Below the pieces are notes generated by a model. The model saw nothing but the letters and a program-made list of their open reading frames with translations, was not told the DNA's origin and made no database searches. Below are positions 27,049 through 35,533 of a stretch of DNA of 46,987 nt, piece by piece. Source of the DNA: Methylacidiphilum caldifontis (GTDB taxonomy: Bacteria > Verrucomicrobiota > Verrucomicrobiia > Methylacidiphilales > CAMAQI01); contig CAMCSM010000010.1 of assembly GCA_945877805.1 (NCBI GenBank), forward strand, positions 1 through 46,987. The letters are read 5' to 3'. The first letter of the stretch is position 1. Every line of letters begins with the position of its first letter. The translations under genes were made by a program, and so were the position numbers.

Positions 27049-28025
27049 GACAGTTGCTTTGCCTTTTGAGAGTAGGAATCGACGATCTCGAGAGCGAGGG
27101 ATTGAAAGCTGATCTCCGGTTTCCAGCCGAGGATTGTTTGTGCTTTGGTGGTGTCGCCGATCAGTTTTCCCGGTTCTTGGGGGCGAAACTCTGATTCGGA
27201 AACTTTGACATATTTTCTCCAATCGAGATCGAGTCTGCCAAAGATAATCTCGACCCAATCCAAGAGACGATGGGATTTTCCTGAAGCGATCACGTAGTTA
27301 TCCGGTTTCTCCTGTTGGAGCATCAGCCACATCGCTTTGACATAATCTTGAGCATGTCCCCAATCTCGCTCGGTTTCAAGAGTGGCGAGGGTGAGTTCTG
27401 TTGCTAGGCCTCGTTTGATTTGAACGGCATAGCTGGCAATTTTTCCAGCGACATAATTCGGTCCACGGCGAGGGGATTCATGATTAAATAAAATTCCGTT
27501 ACAAATGTGCATTTGATAGCTTTTGCGGTAGGTATTGCAAAGATGGGTCGCAAAGGTTTTAGCGCATCCGTAAGGGCTGGTGGGACGAAAAGGGCTCTCT
27601 TCATTTTGAGGGGGATTTTGACAGGCCCCAAAGACTTCAGAGGAGGAGGCGTGATAGATGCGGATCGGATAATCGAGATCACGACAGATTTCAAGAATTC
27701 CCAACGTCGAAATCGCGATCTCATGATAGGTCGATTGAGGGATTTCAAAGCTAAATCCGACATGGCTTTGACCTGCGAGATGATAAAATTCAGAGGGTCG
27801 AACGCGATTAAAGATTCGTCTTAACGCCGTAGAATCGGCAAGATCGCTGTAGTGGAGATGGACATGCGGGGTATGTTCGAGGAGTCGATTAATGTTCGAG
27901 GTTTTTCGGACAATCCCATGAATCTCATATCCTTTCTCGAGGAGGAGCTGTGTGAGATAGGTTCCATCTTGGCCGGTGATTCCGGTGATGAGCGCTGTTT
28001 TTTTTGAGAAATCGGTAGAGGCCAT
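27045..28025 (-). CDS. GDP-mannose 4,6-dehydratase, paralogue 2
   Basis: A 326-aa close relative of the next gene, sharing GITGQDG (15-21), HYSDLADST, FYHLAGQSHVGFSFE, YGCAK and NHESPRRGPNYVAGKI. It lacks about 11 residues between the NADP-binding region and HYSDL. Both copies keep the catalytic residues, so both could be active. One might instead have shifted to a different nucleotide-sugar substrate. No reductase (RMD or GMER type) is adjacent. Confidence 0.86.
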   Translation of the reverse strand: MASTDFSKKTALITGITGQDGTYLTQLLLEKGYEIHGIVRKTSNINRLLEHTPHVHLHYSDLADSTALRRIFNRVRPSEFYHLAGQSHVGFSFEIPQSTYHEIAISTLGILEICRDLDYPIRIYHASSSEVFGACQNPPQNEESPFRPTSPYGCAKTFATHLCNTYRKSYQMHICNGILFNHESPRRGPNYVAGKIASYAVQIKRGLATELTLATLETERDWGHAQDYVKAMWLMLQQEKPDNYVIASGKSHRLLDWVEIIFGRLDLDWRKYVKVSESEFRPQEPGKLIGDTTKAQTILGWKPEISFQSLALEIVDSYSQKAKQLS

Positions 28026-28138
28026 GGGATAAGTAGGTGAAAAAGAGGTTTAAATTGCTTTTGAAGGCTGGGCGAGAAAAAAATAAGTTTTAAAAAAACT
28101 CCGTGCGTCTCAGGCTCGTAGCTGTTAAATCATTAAGA

Positions 28139-29014
28139 ATGACCGAGGAACAGTTTATTGAGTCGCTTACTTCAGGATGGAAAACGAAGAATCCAAAATT
28201 TGTTGGAGTGGGGGATGATTGTGCGGTAGTAAGAGGTGAGGCTTCCGGTTCTTCATTGCTGTTGAAAGCCGATGCCGTTGTCGAGGGGGTTCATTTTTTA
28301 AGAACTGCCGATCCGATGTTGATCGGAAGAAAGGCCTTAGCACGGGCAATCAGTGATATCGCCGCAATGGGCGGCACTCCTTTGTATGCTTTAGTGACTC
28401 TTGGGCTGCCAAGTGGGTTTCAACCGGTTCGTATTCAGAAGATTTACAAAGGAATCACCGCTCTGGCGAAGGAATGGAAAATAGAGCTTCTCGGAGGGGA
28501 GACAACGAGGACGCGGGATCTGGTGCTTTCTATTTCATTAGTCGGGGAGTGTTCCGGTTATTCCCCCCTTTTGAGATCCACGGCAAAGGAAGAGGAGGAG
28601 ATTTGGGTGACGGGATCGCTCGGAAACAGTCAGAAATTGAAACATTTTACCTTCGAGCCACGGATCAAAGAGGGGAAATGGTTGGCCGAGAAAAAAATAG
28701 CGACCGCGATGATCGATTTGAGTGATGGATTAGGGATCGATCTTCCTCGTCTTGCTCGTGCCTCTGGGCTCTCCTTTGAATTATCATTGGATTTGATCCC
28801 TTGCGCTAAAGGGGCCACGTTGAAACAGGCAGTTCAGGAGGGGGAGGACTATGAACTATTATTTACCGTTTCTCCGGAAAAGAGTGCCTTGCTCAAAAAG
28901 TTTCCTTTTGAAACCACGATTCAAAAAATTGGGGTAATGAAAAAGAAGGCCTTTAAAGTTTCTGAATCAGTGAAAGAGTTATTACATGGATACGATCATT
29001 TGCAAAAACGTTGA
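28139..29014 (+). CDS. thiL: Thiamine-monophosphate kinase ThiL
   Basis: Makes thiamine diphosphate from thiamine monophosphate and ATP. About 291 aa from ATG 28139; a GTG at 28103 is possible. GVGDDCAVV, LLLKADAVVEGVHF, ALARAISDIAAMGGTPLYALVTLGLP and DLSDGLGIDLPRLA are the metal- and ATP-binding segments of the family. It overlaps tsaE by 29 nt. thiS and thiH are far away at 10.4-11.7 kb. Confidence 0.93.
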   Translation: MTEEQFIESLTSGWKTKNPKFVGVGDDCAVVRGEASGSSLLLKADAVVEGVHFLRTADPMLIGRKALARAISDIAAMGGTPLYALVTLGLPSGFQPVRIQKIYKGITALAKEWKIELLGGETTRTRDLVLSISLVGECSGYSPLLRSTAKEEEEIWVTGSLGNSQKLKHFTFEPRIKEGKWLAEKKIATAMIDLSDGLGIDLPRLARASGLSFELSLDLIPCAKGATLKQAVQEGEDYELLFTVSPEKSALLKKFPFETTIQKIGVMKKKAFKVSESVKELLHGYDHLQKR

Positions 29015-29408
29015 GGAGACGATTCGCTGGGGCTCGGAGCAGATGGCTCCTCGTTTGTCTGCCGGAATGATCATTGCCTTGACCGGAGATTTAGGGGCGG
29101 GGAAAACTCATTTAGTGAAAGGGATTGCACGTGGTCTGGGGTATCAAGGGGAGGTCACCAGTCCTACTTTTACGCTGTTGCACGAATATTTAGGGGGAAG
29201 ATTGACCCTCTATCATTTAGATCTTTATCGAATTCAAGGGGCTCAGGAGGCGATTCGCTTTGGGGTGGAGGATTATCTTCCTGCCGCCGAGGGGGTCACG
29301 ATCGTGGAGTGGCCTGAACGAATTCAGTCATTACTCCCCTCGGGGACGGAGTGGTGGGAGATCCAGATTTTAGAGGATCAATCACGACAGATCAAAATCA
29401 GGATTTGA
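28986..29408 (+). CDS. tsaE: tRNA threonylcarbamoyladenosine synthesis ATPase TsaE
   Basis: P-loop ATPase that works with TsaB and TsaD in making the t6A base at position 37 of ANN-reading tRNAs. At 140 aa the length is typical. The Walker A motif is GDLGAGKT at 34-41, followed by TSPTFTLLHEY, LYHLDLYRI and VEWPERI. It overlaps the end of thiL. tsaB and tsaD are not in the window. Confidence 0.95.
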   Translation: MDTIICKNVEETIRWGSEQMAPRLSAGMIIALTGDLGAGKTHLVKGIARGLGYQGEVTSPTFTLLHEYLGGRLTLYHLDLYRIQGAQEAIRFGVEDYLPAAEGVTIVEWPERIQSLLPSGTEWWEIQILEDQSRQIKIRI

Positions 29409-29443
29409 TTGTCTCAGGGGAGTTTATCGCTAGCGTCCGAAGG

Positions 29444-29926
29444 ATGGATCAACAATTACTCAAGCTCTTGGAGGAGAATGCTTTAGTTTCTCCGGAAACA
29501 TTAGCGAAGCAACTCAATCTCTCCGTCGATCAGGTGAAGTCTCGGATTAAGCATCTTGAGGAGGCGAAGATTATTTTAGCCTATAAAGCGATCATTGATG
29601 ACGATAAAGCTGAGTTTCAAACGGTAAAGGCGGTGATCGAAGTTCGCATTACCCCAGAACGGGGGGGAGGATTTAATCGTCTTTCCGATCGAATCGCCCG
29701 TTATCCAGAAGTGACCTCCTGTTTTTTAATGAGTGGGGGTTACGATCTTTTGGTTTTTGTTGAGGGACGCACTCTGAAAGAGGTCGCGATGTTTGTTTCG
29801 GAAAAACTTTCGACGATCCAAGGGGTTCTTTCAACCGCAACTCATTTCACCCTCAAGACCTATAAGGAACAAGGGGTGATGATCGATCAAGAGATCGCCG
29901 AGGAACGTTTAAAGGTTTCTCCTTAG
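29444..29926 (+). CDS. Lrp/AsnC-family transcription regulator
   Basis: A 160-aa regulator with an N-terminal winged helix-turn-helix (MDQQLLKLLEENALVSPETLAKQLNLSV and onward) and a C-terminal RAM/AsnC effector domain (AVIEVRITPERGG and SGGYDLLVFVEG). Such proteins bind an amino acid and control metabolic genes. It sits 35 nt upstream of an aminotransferase, as AlaR (YugG) does with AlaT (YugH) in Bacillus subtilis. Auto-control and regulation of the aminotransferase are inferred. Confidence 0.88.
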   Translation: MDQQLLKLLEENALVSPETLAKQLNLSVDQVKSRIKHLEEAKIILAYKAIIDDDKAEFQTVKAVIEVRITPERGGGFNRLSDRIARYPEVTSCFLMSGGYDLLVFVEGRTLKEVAMFVSEKLSTIQGVLSTATHFTLKTYKEQGVMIDQEIAEERLKVSP

Positions 29927-29961
29927 AATCGTAAAAACATTTTTTTGATTAAAAGAGCGAT

Positions 29962-31143
29962 ATGAGTGTAAAGAGGAATGCAGTAGTAACCGATTTTGTG
30001 GCGAACCATGTGCGTTCGATTCCACGTTCGGGGATCCGTGATTTTTTTGAGATTGTCCAGTCCATGACTGATGTCGTTTCGTTGGGAATAGGTGAACCGG
30101 ATTTTGCGACCCCATGGCATATTCGGGAGGCGGCGATCTACGCTTTAGAGAAAGGGAAGACGGGATATACCTCGAATCTAGGGCTCCCCCGACTTCGTAA
30201 AAGTATCGCTCGCTACGTTCGTCAGAACTATCATGTTGAGTACGATGCCTTGAGCGAGGTTTTAGTCGCCGTCGGCGTTTCTGAGGCGATGGATATTGCC
30301 TTGCGTGCCGTGATCAATCCGGGAGATGAAGTGCTCTATCATAGTCCCTGTTATGTCTCTTACAATCCAAGCATCTTGCTTGTCCATGGAAAGCCGGTGG
30401 AGATTCCGACCTTAGCGGAGGATCACTTTAAACTTCGGCCAGAGGCCTTGAAGGCAAAGATCACCGCGAAGAGTAAGGTTCTGATTTTGAATTTTCCGAC
30501 GAATCCAACCGGAGCGGTAATGAATCAGCAGGAACTTCTTGCGATTGCTGAGGTTTGTCAGCAGCACGATTTACTCGTCATCACCGATGAGATCTATTCG
30601 GAGCTCAGTTATGGAGAGACCCATTGTTCGATTGCCTCTTTACCGGGAATGAGAGAGCGTTGTATTTTTCTTCACGGATTTTCCAAGGCTTTTGCGATGA
30701 CCGGATTTCGTGTCGGCTATGCTTGTGCCCCCGTGGCATTGATCGAAGCAATGATGAGAATTCATCAATATGCGATGCTCTGTGCCCCGATTATCAGTCA
30801 GGAGGCTGCGATTGAAGCGCTTGAGAATGGGCAGTCAGATATGGAGCAGATGCGAGAGCAATATCAGCTTCGCCGAAATTTCTTACTCAACTCCTTCCGA
30901 GAGATCGGAATTCCCTGTTTTAATGCCCAAGGAGCTTTTTACTTATTTCCCAGAATCGATCAAACGGGGTTAAATTCTCGTGAGTTCGCGGTTCGACTTC
31001 TAGAGGAACAAAAGGTGGCGGTTGTTCCGGGGAACGCATTTGGGGCGAGTGGGGAGGGACATGTTCGTTGTAGTTATGCGACGGGGATGGATCAATTGGA
31101 AGTGGCAGTGGAACGAATCGGAAAATTTGTGAGGTCATTATGA
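29962..31143 (+). CDS. Class I/II aminotransferase, AlaT-like
   Basis: PLP-dependent aminotransferase of fold type I, 393 aa. GIGEPDFATP, the NPTG motif (181-184), Asp209 in ITDEIYSEL, PLP-lysine Lys242 in HGFSKAFAMTGFRVGY, and the C-terminal arginine of HVRCSYATG are visible. Alanine or aspartate aminotransferase activity is likely, with alanine favoured by the Lrp partner. It overlaps the next gene in an ATGA arrangement. Confidence 0.9.
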   Translation: MSVKRNAVVTDFVANHVRSIPRSGIRDFFEIVQSMTDVVSLGIGEPDFATPWHIREAAIYALEKGKTGYTSNLGLPRLRKSIARYVRQNYHVEYDALSEVLVAVGVSEAMDIALRAVINPGDEVLYHSPCYVSYNPSILLVHGKPVEIPTLAEDHFKLRPEALKAKITAKSKVLILNFPTNPTGAVMNQQELLAIAEVCQQHDLLVITDEIYSELSYGETHCSIASLPGMRERCIFLHGFSKAFAMTGFRVGYACAPVALIEAMMRIHQYAMLCAPIISQEAAIEALENGQSDMEQMREQYQLRRNFLLNSFREIGIPCFNAQGAFYLFPRIDQTGLNSREFAVRLLEEQKVAVVPGNAFGASGEGHVRCSYATGMDQLEVAVERIGKFVRSL

Positions 31144-32006
31144 TTTTATTATTAGGGGGCTCTGGTTATGTCGGGGAGGCTTTTCAAAAGCTTTTAACGA
31201 AGCGAGGCATTGTGTTTGCTTCGATTGCTCGTCACGATTGTGACTACAGTCAACCGGAGACTCTTCGGGAGTTGATCCGCAAAACAAAGCCTCATTTTTT
31301 AATCAATAGTGCCGGTTATACCGGAAAGCCGAATGTCGATGGTTGTGAGTTAGATAAGGAAAATTGTCTCCTCGGAAACTCGGTTTTACCAGGGGTTGTG
31401 GCGCGAGTCTGTGCGGAGGAAAAACTTTTATGGGGACATGTCTCTTCCGGTTGTATTTATACAGGGGCTCACCTGGATGGAAGTGGGTTTACCGAAGAGG
31501 AGACTCCTAATTTTAGTTTTCGAACCAATAATTGTAGCTTCTACAGTGGGACGAAGGCGTTAGGAGAAGAGATCTTATTAAGTTATCCCGAATGTTATGT
31601 GTGGCGACTCAGAATGCCTTTTAATGAGTTTGATGGCCCACGAAATTACATTACAAAATTAATGCGTTACGAAAAAATTGTGGAGTTTACGAATTCCCTT
31701 TCTCATTTAGATGAATTTGTCAGCGCCTGTTGGGAGACGTGGGAGCGTCGCGTTCCCTTTGGGATTTACAATGTTGTGAACCCTGGTCCAGTCACCACCA
31801 AGGGAGTCGTCGAGCATATTGTGAAAGCCGGAATTTCGAATAAGAAATTCCAATTTTTTAAAGATGAGGCTGAATTTATGAAAGTCGCTGCAAAGGCTCC
31901 ACGGTCAAACTGTGTGCTCGATGGATCAAAGCTTCTTCGCTGCGGAATCAAAATGAGCGATGGCTATGAGGCCGTTGATCGTGCGTTGAAAATCTGGGTG
32001 AAATAA
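31140..32006 (+). CDS. UER1/RHM-like nucleotide-rhamnose synthase reductase
   Basis: An extended SDR protein of 288 aa. GGSGYVG is at 6-12, and the catalytic YSGTK has Tyr135 and Lys139. The segments GKPNVDGCE, GCIYTGAH, FTEEETPNFSF, RMPFNEFDGPRNYITKLMRY, NVVNPGPVTT and APRSNCVLD strongly resemble the plant UER1 (NRS/ER) and RHM C-terminal domain, which epimerise and reduce UDP/dTDP-4-keto-6-deoxyglucose to rhamnose. The start overlaps the aminotransferase stop. Confidence 0.8.
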   Translation: MILLLGGSGYVGEAFQKLLTKRGIVFASIARHDCDYSQPETLRELIRKTKPHFLINSAGYTGKPNVDGCELDKENCLLGNSVLPGVVARVCAEEKLLWGHVSSGCIYTGAHLDGSGFTEEETPNFSFRTNNCSFYSGTKALGEEILLSYPECYVWRLRMPFNEFDGPRNYITKLMRYEKIVEFTNSLSHLDEFVSACWETWERRVPFGIYNVVNPGPVTTKGVVEHIVKAGISNKKFQFFKDEAEFMKVAAKAPRSNCVLDGSKLLRCGIKMSDGYEAVDRALKIWVK

Positions 32007-32009
32007 ATG

Positions 32010-32070
32010 TTAGTCCCTCACTGTTTTCATTGAGGAGATATCCTTGGTTTCGCTCTTTGACCGATTTATA
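32010..32070. repeat. Repeat-family fragment with copy 3 of the 25-nt repeat
   Basis: It begins with TTAGTCCCTCACT (32010-32022), the inverse of the tag at 4557-4572 and 17236-17251, and ends with the 25-nt hairpin repeat (32046-32070), which matches 21579-21603 at 23 of 25 positions. It lies directly after the UER1-like gene. Confidence 0.6.
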
Positions 32071-32113
32071 ATTAGATTTGATTTCCCTCTTTTTTGTGAC
32101 AATTTAGCGACAA

Positions 32114-32572
32114 GTGATTCGCAAAAAAGTAATTCAGAAGAAAAAAACCGTAACCCCTCAACCCCATCCGATGGTTCGAGAGGTTTCGGTGAAGGCTTGG
32201 ATCGAAGATCCCTTTGGACGAGTGCTGATGGTTCGACATGTGAAAGGGGATCGGTTTTGGACTCTTCCGGGAGGACGCGTTAAAAAACGGGAAGCCCTCA
32301 TGACCGCTTTAAAACGAGAGGTTCGTGAGGAAACCGGTTTTGAGGTCTCTTTAGCGACTCCTGTCGACATTTTTGATCGAGAGAAAAAGAACACCCTCAT
32401 TATTTTGTATCGAGTCATTTTAAAAGTAGGCAAACCGAAGGCCTTTCGCAGACTTGAGGTTGCACGGGTCCAGTTTTACGAGAAGATCCCGGCGAATACT
32501 GCAGAATCCGCAAAATATTTTTGGAAGCGTGCCGACAAGAGTTTTGAGCCGTTGTTTATGATTAAAGGATAG
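32114..32572 (+). CDS. Nudix hydrolase
   Basis: A 152-aa hydrolase with a perfect Nudix box G-x5-E-x7-REVREETGF (residues 54-76), which cleaves a nucleoside diphosphate linked to another group. LMVRH and FWTLPGG lead into the box. The substrate cannot be predicted. GTG 32114 is the longest start; ATG 32171 would give 133 aa with the domain intact. No ribosome site is clear for either. Confidence 0.88.
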   Translation: MIRKKVIQKKKTVTPQPHPMVREVSVKAWIEDPFGRVLMVRHVKGDRFWTLPGGRVKKREALMTALKREVREETGFEVSLATPVDIFDREKKNTLIILYRVILKVGKPKAFRRLEVARVQFYEKIPANTAESAKYFWKRADKSFEPLFMIKG

Positions 32573-32602
32573 GTTCTCCTGAGAAGAGGATCAAAGGCAG
32601 TA

Positions 32603-32859
32603 GACTCTCTAAGGAGCCGACTCCAAAAGGGTTTTGGAGGAGACGATCCGACAGAGGAGGAGATTGCAGGACGCAATCCGAATGAGACGGGCGTCGAATG
32701 AGTCAACATGGAGTTGGAGATAAGCTCAAAGTGTCGGCGTCCACCTACGTTTTCTTTCAAAACTACGGCGGATCTTCGACAGGAAAGCAGGAAAAAACTG
32801 ATTTTGAAATAGGAATATATCGGTTAAAATTCCTGCTTCCCTGCCTTCCTTAGAGAGTC
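32603..32859. repeat. Inverted-repeat element with several internal hairpins
   Basis: Perfect 13-bp terminal inverted repeat (GACTCTCTAAGGA at 32603-32615 and its complement at 32847-32859), related in its CTAAGGA end to the element at 13212-13428. Inside are hairpins CTCCAAAA-GGG-TTTTGGAG (32621-32639) and GATTGC-AGGAC-GCAATC (32662-32678), and an inner pair around AAGCAGGAA (32785-32793, 32830-32838). The 15-nt string at 32830-32844 is the inverse of 13294-13308. It fills the 303-nt gap between the Nudix gene and uvrC; no coding sequence is seen. Confidence 0.75.
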
Positions 32860-32875
32860 GTTTGAAAGAGGCGGC

Positions 32876-34363
32876 TTATTTTTGAGCTTTATCGTCGCTA
32901 AAAAAATGAAAGATTGAATCGGCGGTTTTCGCTCCAATCCCTTCAATTTGTGAGAGCTCAAGGAGAGTCGCTTTTTTAATTCGCTCCACGGAGCCAAAGT
33001 GAGCCAGCAGAAGTTTTTTTCGATGAGCACTAATTCCAGGACAGTCGTCGAGAAGACTCTCCGTCATTTTTTGTCGATAAAGGAGTTCATTATATTTATT
33101 GGCAAATCGATGGGCCTCATCTCGGATGCGTTGGAGAAGCTTGAGTGCCCCTGAGGATTTGGGAAGAAGGATCGGAAAGGAACGCGACGGAAGATAGATC
33201 TCCTCGTTTTCTTTTGCGAGGCCGATGATCGGAATCTGCGGAAGGTCGAGCTTACGTAACTCTTCGATCGCTGAGGAGAGTTGTCCTTTTCCTCCATCGA
33301 CGATGATTAAGTCCGGCTTCTTAAGCGACTCTTTGAGAACTCGGTGATAACGTCGGCGAACGGCCTCTGCGATGCTGGCAAAGTCATCTTGGCCGCGAAC
33401 ACCGATAATTCGATATTTGCGATAGTTGTTTTTTGAGGGACGTCCGTTTTCAAACTGAACCATCGAGGCGACTTTATGATTGTCGGAGATATTGGAAATA
33501 TCAAAACATTCCATGATTTGAGGAGGATTCGGAAGCTGCAGCGCTTTTTGAAGATCGATGACATCTTGGGTCGGATCGATCTGCGATTTAAATTCTCGAA
33601 CAAACCGTTTCACCGGAGCGGTGGTCTTGCGAAGATTATCGAGAGTATCTCGAAGCGAGGCCGCTTTTTCAAAATCGAGGTTTTCTGCCGCCTTAAGCAT
33701 CTCTTGCTCCAGCTCCGAAAATGATTCCTTCGCCTTTCCATCGAGAAAGGCACAAGCCTCCTCCACCAAGGCGTGATAGTTTTCGAGAGAAATCTTTTGT
33801 ACGCAAGGGGCAGAGCAGTTTTGAATCAGATGATCGAGGCAATGTTTAAACTCTTTTTCTCCAGGGGAGAGAGGGGAACATTGTCGCAGTTGAAACTTAA
33901 TGTTCATCATCTTTAAGGTCTTACGAACGGAGGTGGAATGAATGAAGGGACCGAAATAACGAGCTCCATCCTCTTTACGAAATCGAGTCAGAGTAAATTT
34001 TGGGATCGGGTCTTCGAGACGAACCCGAACGAGAAGAAAACGCTTATCATCCTTAAAACTAACATTAAAACGTGGGCGATACTCTTTAATCAATTTCCCT
34101 TCTAAAAGCACTGCCTCCGCTTCCGATTGGACGATATGGATATCAAAGTCCCGAATCGTTTCCATTAAGGCGGCCGTTTTGCGATCGACTTGAGAGTGGC
34201 GAGAGGATTGAAAATAACTGCTGACCCGTTTCTTGAGATCGCGGGCCTTTCCGACGTAGATAATGCGTCCGAGAAGATCTTTGTGAATATAGACCCCGGG
34301 ACGATGCGGGAGGTTCCGCACTTTAAGGAGAAGCTTCTCTCGATCTTCAGTGGAATGGTTCAT
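32876..34363 (-). CDS. uvrC: Excinuclease ABC subunit UvrC
   Basis: Makes the two incisions in nucleotide excision repair with UvrB. The GIY-YIG domain is at about 20-95 (PGVYIHKD and IIYVGKA), the UVR motif near 205-240, the RNase H-like domain with ECFDIS and IIVDGGKGQL, and the C-terminal helix-hairpin-helix (LDDCPGISAHRKKLLLAHFGSVERIKKA). At 495 aa it is about 100 residues shorter than Escherichia coli UvrC, but all domains are present. No uvrA or uvrB is near. Confidence 0.96.
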   Translation of the reverse strand: MNHSTEDREKLLLKVRNLPHRPGVYIHKDLLGRIIYVGKARDLKKRVSSYFQSSRHSQVDRKTAALMETIRDFDIHIVQSEAEAVLLEGKLIKEYRPRFNVSFKDDKRFLLVRVRLEDPIPKFTLTRFRKEDGARYFGPFIHSTSVRKTLKMMNIKFQLRQCSPLSPGEKEFKHCLDHLIQNCSAPCVQKISLENYHALVEEACAFLDGKAKESFSELEQEMLKAAENLDFEKAASLRDTLDNLRKTTAPVKRFVREFKSQIDPTQDVIDLQKALQLPNPPQIMECFDISNISDNHKVASMVQFENGRPSKNNYRKYRIIGVRGQDDFASIAEAVRRRYHRVLKESLKKPDLIIVDGGKGQLSSAIEELRKLDLPQIPIIGLAKENEEIYLPSRSFPILLPKSSGALKLLQRIRDEAHRFANKYNELLYRQKMTESLLDDCPGISAHRKKLLLAHFGSVERIKKATLLELSQIEGIGAKTADSIFHFFSDDKAQK

Positions 34364-34625
34364 GGTTAAGTGACAATCTACGTAATTTGGAAAAGGTGGA
34401 AATTCAAAAAACTATTTATCTTGCGAGTCAAATGCTCATCAGTCATTAACTCTTGGGATCGACTTCTAGAGCTTTTTCGTAACTTGATCGGAACTTTAAA
34501 ATTTCTTCTCAGAAAGTGGGATGTGGATTTTTATAGATTAACGTCGGTGCCGTTTTTGACATAGCCACCGGATTTTAATTCAGAAAATTTTCTTTACAAC
34601 TTTTTTTGTATTACGAAGATTAATT
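34364..34625. other. Intergenic AT-rich stretch between uvrC and a hydrolase gene
   Basis: No convincing gene, RNA or repeat was found in these 262 nt. It is AT-rich and marks the left edge of an AT-richer islet (about 34364-36204). It should hold the promoters of uvrC (minus) and the hydrolase (plus), but no clear consensus pair stands out. Confidence 0.4.
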
Positions 34626-35462
34626 ATGTCGCTGCATTTATTTGTGAAGAAAATAGGAATTTTAAGAATCTATCAATATGTTTTATTTTACTCCATTCTT
34701 TTAGCTTACGTGCTGACAGGGGTCGATATTTTTGCTGAGGAATTAAATCCTATTGGCAAATCATACGAGGTCACCTGTTCATATGATGGTGACGAAAACT
34801 TCAAAAAATTAGGATTCCCTTATTTGCCCGCAAAAGGGAATTATCATTATCAGGCCTATCTGCCAAAAGCCTATGGAGAGCGGACTCAGGATCGTTTTCC
34901 GATTCTCTTTGTCATGAGTCCTGGAGGGAATGTGAATATTGGTGCGTTTGCTTCAATTTTAGAACAACAAGAACTCATTGGAGTTGGACTCCAAGAGGCA
35001 AGGAATGGTGATTGGGAACCTATTATTGGCAATTTTCTAGCAGCTCACGATGATGCCATTGTTAAATTTCGCGTTGACGAAGAAAGAAAATTTACAACCG
35101 GTTTTTCAGGTGGAGCGAGAGGCTCCTCCTTATTTACTCAGGTTCGACCAGGTTTTGCTGGTTTGGTTCTTCAAGGTGCGGGGTATTGGTTTGATGAGGG
35201 AAAATACGCGTATCATAAAACACCTAAGGGATTGAGAGTTTTTATGATTATGGGAAAGGAAGACAGTAATAAAAATGAAACAGAGTTAGCCAAACAAGGA
35301 ATTAGAGGTCGCGGAAAGTTTAAATTAGAGATCATCGAAGGTGGTCACTCTGTCTCTCCACTGGATAAGCTCTTAGAAGCGATTCAATGGGTTATGTTAA
35401 AAGAGGCTAGTGAATTAGGTTCTGAAGCTGAGCCGACGGCGACAAACTCAAGCTCGCCTTAA
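34626..35462 (+). CDS. Secreted or membrane-anchored alpha/beta-hydrolase
   Basis: A 278-aa protein with a hydrophobic N-terminal helix (about 19-38), probably a signal or anchor. The nucleophile elbow is GFSGG with Ser161, and His241 lies in EGGHSVSP; Asp213 is a possible third residue. The layout fits feruloyl-esterase/PHB-depolymerase-like hydrolases (LFVMSPGG as oxyanion strand). Substrate unknown. It lies in an AT-richer stretch next to vapBC, which could mean acquisition by transfer. Confidence 0.65.
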   Translation: MSLHLFVKKIGILRIYQYVLFYSILLAYVLTGVDIFAEELNPIGKSYEVTCSYDGDENFKKLGFPYLPAKGNYHYQAYLPKAYGERTQDRFPILFVMSPGGNVNIGAFASILEQQELIGVGLQEARNGDWEPIIGNFLAAHDDAIVKFRVDEERKFTTGFSGGARGSSLFTQVRPGFAGLVLQGAGYWFDEGKYAYHKTPKGLRVFMIMGKEDSNKNETELAKQGIRGRGKFKLEIIEGGHSVSPLDKLLEAIQWVMLKEASELGSEAEPTATNSSSP

Positions 35463-35497
35463 AGTTTGCGATAGAAGGTCAGTAGTCTATTCTTATT

Positions 35498-35526
35498 TTG
35501 ACATACGTGTGTTAATGCTGTATGTT
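35498..35526 (+). promoter_or_regulatory. Consensus promoter of vapBC, overlapping inverted repeat
   Basis: Perfect -35 TTGACA (35498-35503), 17-nt spacer, then TATGTT (35521-35526). The start would fall near 35533, at the vapB ATG itself. The pair CATAC/GTATG within it forms an inverted repeat that could be the VapBC binding site. Confidence 0.65.
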
Positions 35527-35533
35527 TGTGTGC

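Noticed and set aside
27049-27258. N-terminal extension of gmd paralogue 1 by 70 codons
   Set aside because: It would overlap paralogue 2 by over 200 nt, and the ATG at 27048 gives the usual Gmd N-terminus with an ATGA coupling.
32476-32760. A 94-codon frame on the minus strand between the Nudix gene and uvrC
   Set aside because: It runs through the repeat element and the end of the Nudix gene; similar frames are a by-product of repeat sequence.
32603-32859. RNase P, tmRNA or SRP RNA gene
   Set aside because: The hairpin richness suggested an RNA gene, but I saw none of the conserved core strings of these RNAs, and the ends are inverted repeats.
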